A DNA stretch of 64,000 nucleotides from an uncultured Thalassolituus sp. GTDB lineage: Bacteria; Pseudomonadota; Gammaproteobacteria; Pseudomonadales; Oceanobacteraceae. The DNA is taken from assembly GCF_950066645.1 (NCBI RefSeq), contig NZ_CATMFB010000016.1, positions 28,786-92,785 of the forward strand, written 5' to 3'. The notes below the pieces were generated by a model, which saw only the letters and a list, made by a program, of their open reading frames with translations, did not search any database and had not been told where the DNA came from. Both the position numbers and the translations under genes were made by a program. Below are positions 46,802-55,879 of the stretch, piece after piece; position 1 is the first letter of the stretch; each line of letters opens with the position of its first letter.

Positions 46802-49384
46802 TTAAACATAATCTGCCGCAACATCGCTGCTATACAACTCTGCTATCGATGTCGCTGAGTTTATCGCTGTGCGAACCTTTGTCTCTTTCAGATCGAGAAC
46901 TCTGTATGCATCGCCAACTTTGGCTACCGCGTCAATTCGGCGAAAGTGCTCACCTGATGTTTCGGCATATTGAGCCAAACCTCTCAACTTAGGAATGGAG
47001 TCACTGAACTGAGTACCATGAGGATCAACTATATCTGCCGCAATTGAACCGTCAGAAAGCTTCGAGAAGAAAATAAAGTCCGGACGCATCATTTTGATAC
47101 TACCAGCATCCTCGTAGGTTACACCCAAGGAGTCCTGACTTGCTCGAGCAGGATTTCGATACCATGCAACCGAATCATTGCGATTCAGCTCAAGATTAAG
47201 CACATCTCTCTCCCACGTGTTGAAATCCTCAGGGAATGCCCCTTCTGAATTACAAAGCATGTGTTTCTCATATCTTGGCAAAGCCTTCTCCGTACCATCG
47301 GCCTCGCGAATAGTGGTTGGCTGCATCCATGAATTAGGTCTTGCCAACTCAACGTCCATCGGCTCTGTACTCATCTCACGGATTTCACGGTAAACATCCT
47401 GTCGCTCATCCGATAACGCCTTTATTGCAACTCTGTATTGGGTCAGCCAATCTTTAGCCAGTTTTTCAGCTTCAGCTTCCAAATAAGCCTGTATCTCTGG
47501 GACCAGCCCGAGCGCTGCAACTGTTGCATGAGCATCCATCAACGCTTCTTCATAATCATCTGCGTCGCCTTCAGATTTCGCTAAAAATTCGCTATAAGTG
47601 TTTGCTAGATCTGGACTAATGCCTCTGCTGGCTCGACGATAAGCATCTTCAACAACCGCGTAATCAGCAGCCTCTAAGAAATCATCAAACGACATTTTTT
47701 TGTCCGCCAAGTTCGCACTCAGAGTCCTACCCTCGACGGTAAGAACAGCCTGCCTCGCTTGTGAAATCTGATCCTTGTAACGCTGCCGCGCCGCATTCAG
47801 AGCCTTGTGCATTTCCGCGTGTGCCAACGCGCCAGCGCCCGGCAAAATATCATCGAAAGCAAGCTCGTGCGCTAATGAGGTCAAGCGCTTAATCGGCTTT
47901 GAATGGTTTTTAGGTAATGTTTGAGAAGGAAGCGAAAGCAACTTTTCCCAAACAGCCTCTGGGACAGCCGGATTGGCCAACATTTCTTCTGGATTTACCA
48001 GAATCCTTCGCCCTTGTAGCTGGTCTCCACCATCACTACCTGTCATTAGTGAATCAGCAACTTCCTTTACCGACTTCTCATCGAAAAAGGGTAATAAGCA
48101 GTCCACAGCATTCAGGCGATCATTACCCGGAATACGTCGTGCTAACGGCGTTCTTACCATGCGTCCCAACAACTGAGTGATATGTGTCCTGTCTTTTGCT
48201 GGGCGGAATGACACCATCACCTCAGCTCTCGGGCAATCCCATCCAGTACTTATCGCATCCTTTGCGATAAGTACTCGCACCCATGTTGACTCTTGCACTC
48301 TCTCCGGTGAAATATAGGAAACGCTATAACGCCCAAATGTTTGGGTGGTATGGTCTCCAAATACGTGCGCAATGGCGTCTTCCGGCATATCCGGCCAACG
48401 CTCGTAGATTGTATCCAGAGCCCTTCCAATCTCGTTGTGGTCCGGCGTGTTTGGCACTTGTAGCACCATGAGTGGAAGCACTTCATCCACATCGCCTTGC
48501 TCTTGGTGATAAGCGGCCCACGCTGTCGATATTTCTTTTAGTTTATCGATACCTCTGCGCACCAAAACCGTGTCGAATTGGCCTGTTTCACTTGGCACAT
48601 CGAGAATAATCGTGTCTTTAAGTAAACCCGATGCCTGTACTTTAGCGGAATCTACCACGACGTTTGGCAAGGTGGCTCGCCCTTGCATATCGGCGATGGC
48701 ATCGTTAAAGCGCTCTACGGTCGCAGAAATTCCCCATACAACAGGAATCCCAGGCACATTTCCCATACCATTAATTAGCCGTTTAACAATGGTTGTTTTC
48801 TCGCCTTGTTTTGAGCCAGCCCCCATTCCTCTATGGGCTTCGTCCAACACCAATATCAGAGTTAGAGACGGGTCGTTTATCGTATTCTGAATAGTATCCC
48901 AAATAGTGAAGGCACGAAGATCCGGCATAACTTGCTGACCCGACTTGTTATATCCCTCATCGTCAATTTCGGCACCACGAACCAACAAGCTATTCTTGCT
49001 GAGCTTTTGTGTATTGAGAAAATAGATTTTCCCTGGCTCGAAAGACTCTCTGTTAAACGTATTTTGCACAACAACAAGGTCACTGGGTGAAACCCTATCT
49101 GACGCCTCAAGTAGTCGGTATTTTGATTGCTCGTTTAGTGACGGGTCATCACTAAACCAAATCACAACAGCGCCAGCGTCAGGTTCAAAATCGAAATTGT
49201 CGTCACCATGAAATAGCGCTTCAAATACCGCTGCCGCCATGACTGTTTTACCGGCACCCGTCGTCGCCGTCAGCGAAAATGCGTGTTTGTCACCATCTTC
49301 CAACCAACGCTTAGATGCCTTTTTCAAATTGACAAGCACATCTCTAACGGCATCTTCCTGATAATCTTTTAACGTAAACTTCAT
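46802..49384 (-). CDS. DEAD/DEAH helicase, type III restriction Res-like
   Basis: 860-residue superfamily 2 helicase. Motifs: Walker A TTGAGKT at residues 41-47, DEAH at 181-184, motif III GISATVERF, and motifs V/VI AISTGWDCPRAEVM and QLLGRMVRTPL. The C-terminal ~95 residues have a type III Res-like PDFIFF ... DIVDPHG ... KLRGLAQYAE segment, where the nuclease position normally occupied by Glu-x-Lys reads D-P-H, so cleavage activity is uncertain. It begins 2 bases after the methyltransferase stop, a Mod-Res arrangement. It should couple DNA translocation to restriction or to activation of the downstream ATPase-protease pair. Confidence 0.88.
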   Translation of the reverse strand: MKFTLKDYQEDAVRDVLVNLKKASKRWLEDGDKHAFSLTATTGAGKTVMAAAVFEALFHGDDNFDFEPDAGAVVIWFSDDPSLNEQSKYRLLEASDRVSPSDLVVVQNTFNRESFEPGKIYFLNTQKLSKNSLLVRGAEIDDEGYNKSGQQVMPDLRAFTIWDTIQNTINDPSLTLILVLDEAHRGMGAGSKQGEKTTIVKRLINGMGNVPGIPVVWGISATVERFNDAIADMQGRATLPNVVVDSAKVQASGLLKDTIILDVPSETGQFDTVLVRRGIDKLKEISTAWAAYHQEQGDVDEVLPLMVLQVPNTPDHNEIGRALDTIYERWPDMPEDAIAHVFGDHTTQTFGRYSVSYISPERVQESTWVRVLIAKDAISTGWDCPRAEVMVSFRPAKDRTHITQLLGRMVRTPLARRIPGNDRLNAVDCLLPFFDEKSVKEVADSLMTGSDGGDQLQGRRILVNPEEMLANPAVPEAVWEKLLSLPSQTLPKNHSKPIKRLTSLAHELAFDDILPGAGALAHAEMHKALNAARQRYKDQISQARQAVLTVEGRTLSANLADKKMSFDDFLEAADYAVVEDAYRRASRGISPDLANTYSEFLAKSEGDADDYEEALMDAHATVAALGLVPEIQAYLEAEAEKLAKDWLTQYRVAIKALSDERQDVYREIREMSTEPMDVELARPNSWMQPTTIREADGTEKALPRYEKHMLCNSEGAFPEDFNTWERDVLNLELNRNDSVAWYRNPARASQDSLGVTYEDAGSIKMMRPDFIFFSKLSDGSIAADIVDPHGTQFSDSIPKLRGLAQYAETSGEHFRRIDAVAKVGDAYRVLDLKETKVRTAINSATSIAELYSSDVAADYV

Positions 49385-49386
49385 TT

Positions 49387-51510
49387 TTAGCGGCCCATCG
49401 AAAAGCGAAAATTGGACAAATAAGACTCATACAAGCGTACAGGCTCAACCGAATCAGATAAGTGACGAGCTACTGCCTGAAAACGGCGATCATCGTCGGT
49501 TACGATATAGGCAATATGCACGCCCTTTTTAGCCTTTATAGCCCTACAAAACATTGTGGATTGATCGAGGTTTACTAAAACTCCGTAGGCCTCAACCACA
49601 TCCCAACCATGTTCAGGTATTTTCTCAATTCGACTCCCTTGAGAACCTGCTCGCATCCAAAGTAACGGGGCTATTCGCTCAAAGGCGACATTGTGTCGAA
49701 CGGCAACAGGGGTTTCATAAGTGAGGGTGAAGAACTCTGCGTTCTCCTCAAAGCCATCCGCCATAGGAAATTCATCTGTAAATTTATAGTCACCTTCGAT
49801 GCTTTTTCCTTCTGGCGTTCTCCCTGTAATAGCGGCTTGGATTCTTGGCTTGGTAATGTAATCGCAAATACCCCATTGCTCCCAATCATCATCCCCTGGA
49901 CGAAGCTTTTTCTTTTTCAGATTAACCTGCTCTTCAGCTGCTACTTCATTATTGGTAATTGATATAGTTTGCCTTTTTCCAGAATCCTGCCTGTTAAGGC
50001 GCATTACTGCATGCGCAGTTGTTCCAGAACCAGCAAAAAAATCCAAAACAATTGCACTTGGGTTATCTGCAACGAAAAACCTTATTGCATCTTCAACCGC
50101 ATAGATGCTTTTTGGAAAAGGGAACTTCCTTCCCGGAACAAATGAAGAAATCAATCTACTACCGTATTGTGTTGAGTCATGTCGAGATATTCGCCACTGG
50201 CTTCCAGGAATGGCAGTGACAACACTGGGATCATTATCCTCAACAATTAGAGATCCGTCTTCGGCTCTTCCTGCTAGCTTAAATTCACCTCGCTCAATTT
50301 TTGAATATTCACCAGGTTTTAGAATGTAAACAGTAAAGCCTCGTTTTTTTGATCCACCTATTTTAACTCTTCCTTGGGCAAAGCGTTCTCTGAAGGTTTC
50401 CGGAGACCATTGCCAGTTGCCCTCACTTCCATCTTTCCTTATTGGTAGAACGGCTACGAGCCCTTGTTTTTCTGGCGCCTTCGAAACGCCTTGAGGTAAT
50501 GGCTCACCAATCTCAACTACTCTGACTTTGTTAGGATCGACATATATTGGGTAAAAACAGCCTGGCGAATGAGATCTTTCAGCATTTGTTCCTGAACGAC
50601 GTAAAAGGTCCCATCGAATTTTTCCCGTGTGTGTTCGTCCTTTTCCTGATACCCATTCCCTATCCAAACGCACGCGAGACGGCGCCATATCACCCAGAAA
50701 GACGAAGAATAGATATTCATCACTTCGACCAAACCCACCTACACGAGCCACAGCGGCTGGATTTATCAATGCACTTACCATTTGAATTCGAGCTTCTGGG
50801 AATGTTTGCTCCAACAATAGGCCCAATCTCAAATATTCTTTTTCATCTATAGCGACAATCAATACAGAGGAAGGCTTTAACAACAGTGTTGCCAATTTAA
50901 GTCTACGTTCAATAAAGGCTAGCCATTTGGAGTGTCGATATAAATCTTCTTCTTCAACGTAATCATTATTATATTTCCAATCTCGCGCACCAGAATTGTA
51001 TGGAGGGTCTATATAAATCAAATCAATCATTGACCTATGGGTATAGGTCAATGCCTCCAGCACATGAAAGTTTTCTCCATTAATTACCGTGTGGTATGGC
51101 TTATCTCCGCCGCGCTCAACTTTTCCAGTACTAACCAGACCGGGATAGATGTAATCACGAAACTCTGCGACAACCACTAAATCATCAACGGTTACTTCCG
51201 AAACTTGAGGATTCTCAACATCAATCTGTTCAAGCTCAGCAACTCGAACATTTTCTGATTTACTGATTTTCAGAACTTTCCAAAGTGTTTGATCGCCCTT
51301 TTTAGTTGATCCGCGAGGAGGGAGAATTCTAACTTTGTCGCCTTTGCGCACGGGTCGTCCAGGCAGCTCAACGCTCTCTGGCTTGTGGCGCTCAAAATTC
51401 AACCCAAAGGCACGCCTTGATGAGAGCGCCTTGAACTCTTTTTCCAGCTCTTCCCCTAAAGCCGCGTCTTTCGCACTGGCTCTGGCTATTAAATCGGTCA
51501 ATCGAGACAC
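49387..51510 (-). CDS. Adenine-specific DNA methyltransferase, type III Mod-like
   Basis: 707-residue beta-class N6-adenine methyltransferase. The catalytic motif IDPPYNSG (DPPY at 168-171) precedes the SAM motif DFFAGSGTTAHAVM near residue 490, the beta-group order of type III Mod proteins. The long region between them would be the target recognition domain. The N-terminal 110 residues contain a small beta domain (KGDKVRILPPRG). GTG start at 51508-51510 has GAGGAA upstream. It is immediately followed by the helicase gene. Expected to mark host DNA as self; recognition sequence unknown. Confidence 0.9.
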   Translation of the reverse strand: MSRLTDLIARASAKDAALGEELEKEFKALSSRRAFGLNFERHKPESVELPGRPVRKGDKVRILPPRGSTKKGDQTLWKVLKISKSENVRVAELEQIDVENPQVSEVTVDDLVVVAEFRDYIYPGLVSTGKVERGGDKPYHTVINGENFHVLEALTYTHRSMIDLIYIDPPYNSGARDWKYNNDYVEEEDLYRHSKWLAFIERRLKLATLLLKPSSVLIVAIDEKEYLRLGLLLEQTFPEARIQMVSALINPAAVARVGGFGRSDEYLFFVFLGDMAPSRVRLDREWVSGKGRTHTGKIRWDLLRRSGTNAERSHSPGCFYPIYVDPNKVRVVEIGEPLPQGVSKAPEKQGLVAVLPIRKDGSEGNWQWSPETFRERFAQGRVKIGGSKKRGFTVYILKPGEYSKIERGEFKLAGRAEDGSLIVEDNDPSVVTAIPGSQWRISRHDSTQYGSRLISSFVPGRKFPFPKSIYAVEDAIRFFVADNPSAIVLDFFAGSGTTAHAVMRLNRQDSGKRQTISITNNEVAAEEQVNLKKKKLRPGDDDWEQWGICDYITKPRIQAAITGRTPEGKSIEGDYKFTDEFPMADGFEENAEFFTLTYETPVAVRHNVAFERIAPLLWMRAGSQGSRIEKIPEHGWDVVEAYGVLVNLDQSTMFCRAIKAKKGVHIAYIVTDDDRRFQAVARHLSDSVEPVRLYESYLSNFRFSMGR

Positions 51511-51582
51511 AGATATTCCTCAGATTCTTTTATTTATTCGTCAAATATCACTTACACAGAAAACGCGACTGCAATAGCAACC

Positions 51583-51762
51583 CTACTTTTGCGATATATC
51601 GTTTTCGGCAGACTGGATACCGTGCTGCTTGGCATACTCAAGGATCAATACCTCAAGCATGGAGGCCTGAGAACGGTGCTCTTTCTCTGCCGCAGCTTTT
51701 AATAGCTGTTTAATTTCTTTAGATGTGCGAAACGACAAGGTTTCATCTTTAGCCCGTGTCAC
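51583..51762 (-). CDS. Small ribbon-helix-helix DNA-binding protein
   Basis: 59-residue protein (MTRAKDETLSFRTSKEIKQL) of the ribbon-helix-helix type: a short N-terminal strand (TLSFRTS) then two helices (KEIKQLLKAAAEKEH; SQASMLEVLILEYAKQHG), as in MetJ/Arc and antitoxin-type repressors. I chose the GTG at 51760-51762 with GAGGG seven bases upstream; a TTG two codons earlier sits too close to that signal. No toxin gene partners it. It is the first gene before mod and has a palindrome in its promoter, so it is probably an autoregulator of the defence operon. Confidence 0.75.
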   Translation of the reverse strand: MTRAKDETLSFRTSKEIKQLLKAAAEKEHRSQASMLEVLILEYAKQHGIQSAENDISQK

Positions 51763-51777
51763 TGCCAACCCTCAGCA

Positions 51778-51799
51778 ATTATAATGCCGTACAATGTAC
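51778..51799 (-). promoter_or_regulatory. Promoter -10 with palindromic operator upstream of the RHH gene
   Basis: On the minus strand a perfect TATAAT (51778-51783) lies 16 bases before the GTG start, and the palindrome GTACA-T-TGTAC (51789-51799) falls in the spacer just upstream of it. An operator within the core promoter is a classic layout for autorepression by a ribbon-helix-helix protein. The -35 is weak. This would be the promoter of the RHH-mod-res-AAA-S8 operon. Confidence 0.55.
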
Positions 51800-51836
51800 T
51801 GCGTTTTGCTTACAAAATCCACGCATTTGATCCCTC

Positions 51837-52313
51837 TTATACCCGCCCGGATGGCGGTATCTCTTTATCAAACGGTCGGAGAATCTGCGCGGTTTCAGTG
51901 TTAGAGGGTAGAGCAGCCCCTTCTGGCGAGGCTTTATCAACGCTGGCCATCTGAATGCCTTTCTGCCGCACATGAAAGGCGATTTGCTGCCAGCGGCGCA
52001 GCCATTGCTCTTCCTTTCGCTTGTAGGCCTCTAGCTCTGCCTTGAGGCGATCCACCTCTACCTGGAGCTCTTCGGCCTCTTTAGTGGCCTGTTCTTTGGT
52101 TTTCACCAATCCGCCCGACAATGCTCGTTTGGCGTTGTCATAGGCAGCTTTGATCTCAGATTTAGCCTGGAGCGACTGGCGGCTAAAGCCAAAGCGCTCT
52201 TCCAGCACAGCCCAGGTTAGTTTTGATCCTAGCTCGCCCAGCGCCCAGCGGTCTAAATCGGCAACGATTGTATTGATGTCACTGTCGGACATGCGTCTGA
52301 AGCGTTTAACCAT
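51837..52313 (-). CDS. Small HTH/coiled-coil accessory protein of the recombinase module (GinD-like)
   Basis: 158-residue protein: N-terminal ~60 residues with a helix-turn-helix-like segment (LTWAVLEERFGFSRQSLQAK), then a long charged coiled coil (KEQATKEAEELQVEVDRLKA and on to residue ~120), then a disordered tail. Its start overlaps the end of the third recombinase by 8 bases. A small coiled-coil protein after the tyrosine recombinases is what ginD of GInt islands and tnpC of Tn554 look like; there it is needed for, or directs, recombination. Assigned by layout and look, not by alignment. Confidence 0.75.
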   Translation of the reverse strand: MVKRFRRMSDSDINTIVADLDRWALGELGSKLTWAVLEERFGFSRQSLQAKSEIKAAYDNAKRALSGGLVKTKEQATKEAEELQVEVDRLKAELEAYKRKEEQWLRRWQQIAFHVRQKGIQMASVDKASPEGAALPSNTETAQILRPFDKEIPPSGRV

Positions 52314-54306
52314 GTTCTACCTCATTTAGGTATTCTTCGGGATCAAAGTGCTCCACCCCGTTGTCGGCCAGTTGGGAAGCCAGTGTTTTCAGTTTTTTAT
52401 CGTTGTGTGCCAGCCAGTCAGCACTCTTTTTCGGCTTAGCGCTACCCAACTGCTTTTCAGCATTTTTTCGGGCTAGAGCAGTGAGAGCATACTGGCGCTT
52501 CTGCTCGTCCAGACGACCCTTATCATCCTTAGCCCACACGTAGTCTTTGCATTCCGCCGAACATTGCAAATGCCGCTCGCAGGGTGTTTGAGAGAAATTG
52601 TGGATACAGATACCCGTACCGACATCATGCACAGCCTGAATTCGCGCTTTCAGAATCGCATCCTGGACTTCTACCGGAACTACTTTGATTTGCTCAGCTA
52701 ACTGGCCTCCAACCAAGCCTTTTTTGATGTCTTCACGGAGCATCAGTGCTCGTTTTTCGCGGGATGAGTGCTGGTATGCTTTGGTGTCTCTTGGGTTGAT
52801 TCGACCAAACCATTCAGTTTGCAGAAGATCACTTAACCCGCCTTCATCAAGCAGAGTATTAAGTGTGTGACGGAAATGGTGACTGGTAAAATCCACCTCG
52901 ATACTGCTGGAAGCGTATTCGGCGGCAAGCGTGGGTAAATAACGAAGAAATGTGGCAAGCATGGCATGGGTGCATTTTGTCGCTATCCAACGAGAGTAAG
53001 CACCGGTAGACAATCCTTGGAAGCGAATAAATAGCAAGTCGCCCAGATAGTACTCCTTGCCGAACTGATCAATATGGATAGGCTGTACCATCGACGAAAG
53101 AAAATCCTTTTGGCAGTACGCTTCGATTGATTTTCGATAAGTGAATAGAACCTGCCTAGTAGTGACCCCAACTCCAGACCTTATCTCTCTGAACACCTCT
53201 GCATTTTTTGCACACCAGCCTGCAGTGTCGATAACGTTTTTAGGTATTCCTAACTGTACCAAATCGGCCTTGAATAATTTCTGGCCGCTCGAAATATTGT
53301 CCAAGAATCGCGTATCTGCCTTTCCATTCTCAGCCATATATCTAGCTGTTTCCCGCGCTTCTGCCGTGACTTCAGTTATTTCAATGAGCACATCACCAAC
53401 GATGGAGATGACCTCTGACGGCAAGTACAGCCTACGCTTTGGCGTAAATACATCTCCTCGGCTAGCTTTCCTCGGAAAGTATTCGATATAGGCGTTACCC
53501 TCCTCATCAAAAGACATCTGCTGATTGGGTAGTAGTGAAACTTCGCTGAACCGTCGCCCAGTACAAACAAGCAAAGTCAGAATCAGGACATAGAAGCGAT
53601 ACTTATGATCTTGGGGAACGTTTAAGTAGAGTTCACCAATGACCCGAAACACAGTGGGATCAACTAGTTTATCTGACTTTGTCTCCAGGACATCTGGATC
53701 ATCCAACCTTTTGTGATTTATCCCTCCCGTGCTCGCTGGCCGCCTCATCCTAGCGTATTTGTACTGTAATAAAACCCGACATAGACCATTCGAATCACAA
53801 TGCGCTGCGAACTCTGCAACATGTTTGTGAAGGTTATAGGCAGTAGATTCACTGTAGTGTTTTGAGATTAAATCAGACGCATTATCCAGAGCCTCTGGCG
53901 TAAGCCCAACTAACTGCTGCCCTAGCTGTTTTGCTGCAAATGAGACATATCCAATAGCGGTAATGAAACTGCGTTGATTCGGTGCTGATTGATGTTTTCT
54001 GTGAAACCGGAGAACAAACAATGCTTTAGCAACCAATTCCCAGCAACCGACTAGTGGCTCAGAGCCCAGCTTCGGAGGCAGCGAAAAACCAAAAGAGGCT
54101 GATTTCGTGTTTTTACCAGTTAACTTGACCAGTCGCCCTGCATTGACTTGCCATTCTGGATCATCCCAAACAACCGACTCAAACCCTTCCAGCTTCATTA
54201 GCTTTGCTTTGCCGACTAATGATTTGAGGTTTTCATTCCTGTCACGCTCCAGACGATCAAGAAAAGGAACGACCTTGGCCTTGCGATTAGAGCGACCATC
54301 AGACAT
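52306..54306 (-). CDS. Large tyrosine recombinase (GinC-like)
   Basis: 666-residue site-specific recombinase using the ATG at 54304-54306 (MSDGRSNRKAKV), which gives an 8-base overlap with the preceding gene, equal to its own overlap with the next. The catalytic domain holds Arg I in LLVCTGRRFSEVSLLP, box II SHHFRHTLNTLL (HxxR) and the nucleophile in TKAYQHSSREKRALM. A long N-terminal core-binding region and a C-terminal Cys cluster (C-x8-C-x5-C-x3-C, from GICIHNFSQTPC) distinguish it from phage integrases. Third in the row of three recombinases of the GInt/Tn554 type. Confidence 0.88.
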   Translation of the reverse strand: MSDGRSNRKAKVVPFLDRLERDRNENLKSLVGKAKLMKLEGFESVVWDDPEWQVNAGRLVKLTGKNTKSASFGFSLPPKLGSEPLVGCWELVAKALFVLRFHRKHQSAPNQRSFITAIGYVSFAAKQLGQQLVGLTPEALDNASDLISKHYSESTAYNLHKHVAEFAAHCDSNGLCRVLLQYKYARMRRPASTGGINHKRLDDPDVLETKSDKLVDPTVFRVIGELYLNVPQDHKYRFYVLILTLLVCTGRRFSEVSLLPNQQMSFDEEGNAYIEYFPRKASRGDVFTPKRRLYLPSEVISIVGDVLIEITEVTAEARETARYMAENGKADTRFLDNISSGQKLFKADLVQLGIPKNVIDTAGWCAKNAEVFREIRSGVGVTTRQVLFTYRKSIEAYCQKDFLSSMVQPIHIDQFGKEYYLGDLLFIRFQGLSTGAYSRWIATKCTHAMLATFLRYLPTLAAEYASSSIEVDFTSHHFRHTLNTLLDEGGLSDLLQTEWFGRINPRDTKAYQHSSREKRALMLREDIKKGLVGGQLAEQIKVVPVEVQDAILKARIQAVHDVGTGICIHNFSQTPCERHLQCSAECKDYVWAKDDKGRLDEQKRQYALTALARKNAEKQLGSAKPKKSADWLAHNDKKLKTLASQLADNGVEHFDPEEYLNEVEHG

Positions 54307-55879
54307 TGTGCGCTCCCACCTCACAGAGTTTGACCACTTGTGCGACCGCAGCGATAACCTCGTCAAGCTGTATGCCTAATCGCGCATTCTCGTACTTTTT
54401 TAAACGCTCTTCGCGACCGGCCAGCAAGCATTCCAGGACATGCTCATGATCAGCATGACGATAAGGCTGAAACTTGGGGCACAAATAACATGAGTAGGGG
54501 GGATCAAGGTGGCAGACGCTAGATTCACCACACACGCCAATATCAGCTTGATCAGCAGGATTCGGATCATCGACAAACGTTAGATGCTTGTCATCTCGCT
54601 CACCATTGACAGCATCTTCATCACTATCGATTAGCCTGCCTTTGAAAAAATTGAGGTACTTCGAGAAACCTTTCGCGGTTGCTTTGTCTAGGTGCTCAAC
54701 TATTCTGCCAGCCATCTCAAAATAGACATTCACGTGTTGGGTATCGGTATGATCCAGTATTCTGGCCAACTCACGCTTGCTAATACCTTCAGCCGCCAAC
54801 CCCGTCGCCATGGTATATCGCAATCGCCGTGGCGTAACATGCATTAGCTCACCCGTGATAGGCGAGATAATATTATGACGCTTAACAAACGCTTTAATGA
54901 GATTACCCACATCCTTGGTCGTCAAGTTATATGCACTATCCCATTGCTGAGCCCTGATAGCAGCCTGGTTCATACCCCTTTTAAAAAACAGAGGGCGCTC
55001 CACTTCTATCATTCCAGAGCCAGTATCAACACATGTAGCAAATTGTTTTGACGCTTCTATTAACTCAATTAAATAATTAGCGAAATCCTGATTCAGATAC
55101 TCATCTAGAAAGTCGTCCCTTGGATTTAACAATCGTTTTTTTATTCTTGGAATTCGAAGGATGAAGCATGGATCACTTTCAACGGGGGCAATGTTTTTTA
55201 AATCGATCTCCTTCAAATATGTCAAATTTGCCGGATTTCGACCATACGCAATAGATAGAGCCATGATCGCTCTCTGCTGAAGATGCTCGTATTCGTCGCA
55301 CTTGTCCTCTTTCATTGCGGAAATCAACAATGGCAGCTCTATAGATCGATTCAAAGGGCCTTTGTCTGGGTCTTCGAGCCTTACTGCCTCCCCCTTTGGA
55401 TTTCCTGGTATGCTTATCGCTTCTAACTCAAACGAGTAATCGATAGAAAACCCGTTCTCAGGGTAATTATCTGCACACCAAATAAACCAACGAATGGGAC
55501 GGTACATCGCCCACAATCTGTGGTTAGACCTTGCCCGATTTAACATTTTTTCAAAACAGCGAACGAGGGACGCCTCTAAATCATCTGTAAGCATCTCTTG
55601 ATAAACAGAAAAAAACTCTGTCCAAAGATATGTAAATGCGGTATATGCCGCATGCGTAGAGGTGGTCACCAACCTCTCGGCAATATACTCTCGCGTTACT
55701 TCTCGAAGTGCTTTATTTTCGATTTTCCCAAAATCAACAGTTGCTGTAGGGTAGATGGTGTAAGGTAGATTCCATACATCTGTAGAGGCGTCAACAACAC
55801 TTCCTTCGCGGGATATCAATTGACTTCTATTTATTGGCGATAGAACTTCAGTGACGTTACTTTCTGAAATCAAGATCAC
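54299..55879 (-). CDS. Tyrosine recombinase with C-terminal Cys cluster (GinB-like)
   Basis: 526-residue recombinase. The catalytic part has Arg I in ALSIAYGRNPANLTYL, box II as TPRRLRYTMAT (R-x-L-R with Tyr where His is usual), and the nucleophile in LDHTDTQHVNVYFEMAG. The C-terminal ~80 residues carry a zinc-finger-like pattern C-x5-C-x7-C-x2-C (CGESSVC onward). The start overlaps the first recombinase gene by 4 bases. Second of the trio; all three are different enough not to be recent duplicates. Confidence 0.87.
   Translation of the reverse strand: MILISESNVTEVLSPINRSQLISREGSVVDASTDVWNLPYTIYPTATVDFGKIENKALREVTREYIAERLVTTSTHAAYTAFTYLWTEFFSVYQEMLTDDLEASLVRCFEKMLNRARSNHRLWAMYRPIRWFIWCADNYPENGFSIDYSFELEAISIPGNPKGEAVRLEDPDKGPLNRSIELPLLISAMKEDKCDEYEHLQQRAIMALSIAYGRNPANLTYLKEIDLKNIAPVESDPCFILRIPRIKKRLLNPRDDFLDEYLNQDFANYLIELIEASKQFATCVDTGSGMIEVERPLFFKRGMNQAAIRAQQWDSAYNLTTKDVGNLIKAFVKRHNIISPITGELMHVTPRRLRYTMATGLAAEGISKRELARILDHTDTQHVNVYFEMAGRIVEHLDKATAKGFSKYLNFFKGRLIDSDEDAVNGERDDKHLTFVDDPNPADQADIGVCGESSVCHLDPPYSCYLCPKFQPYRHADHEHVLECLLAGREERLKKYENARLGIQLDEVIAAVAQVVKLCEVGAHNV

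Noticed and set aside
51583..51762. Antitoxin of a toxin-antitoxin pair
   Set aside because: The RHH fold fits an antitoxin, but there is no small toxin gene on either side; the next genes are mod and the recombinase accessory gene, so regulation of the operon is more likely.
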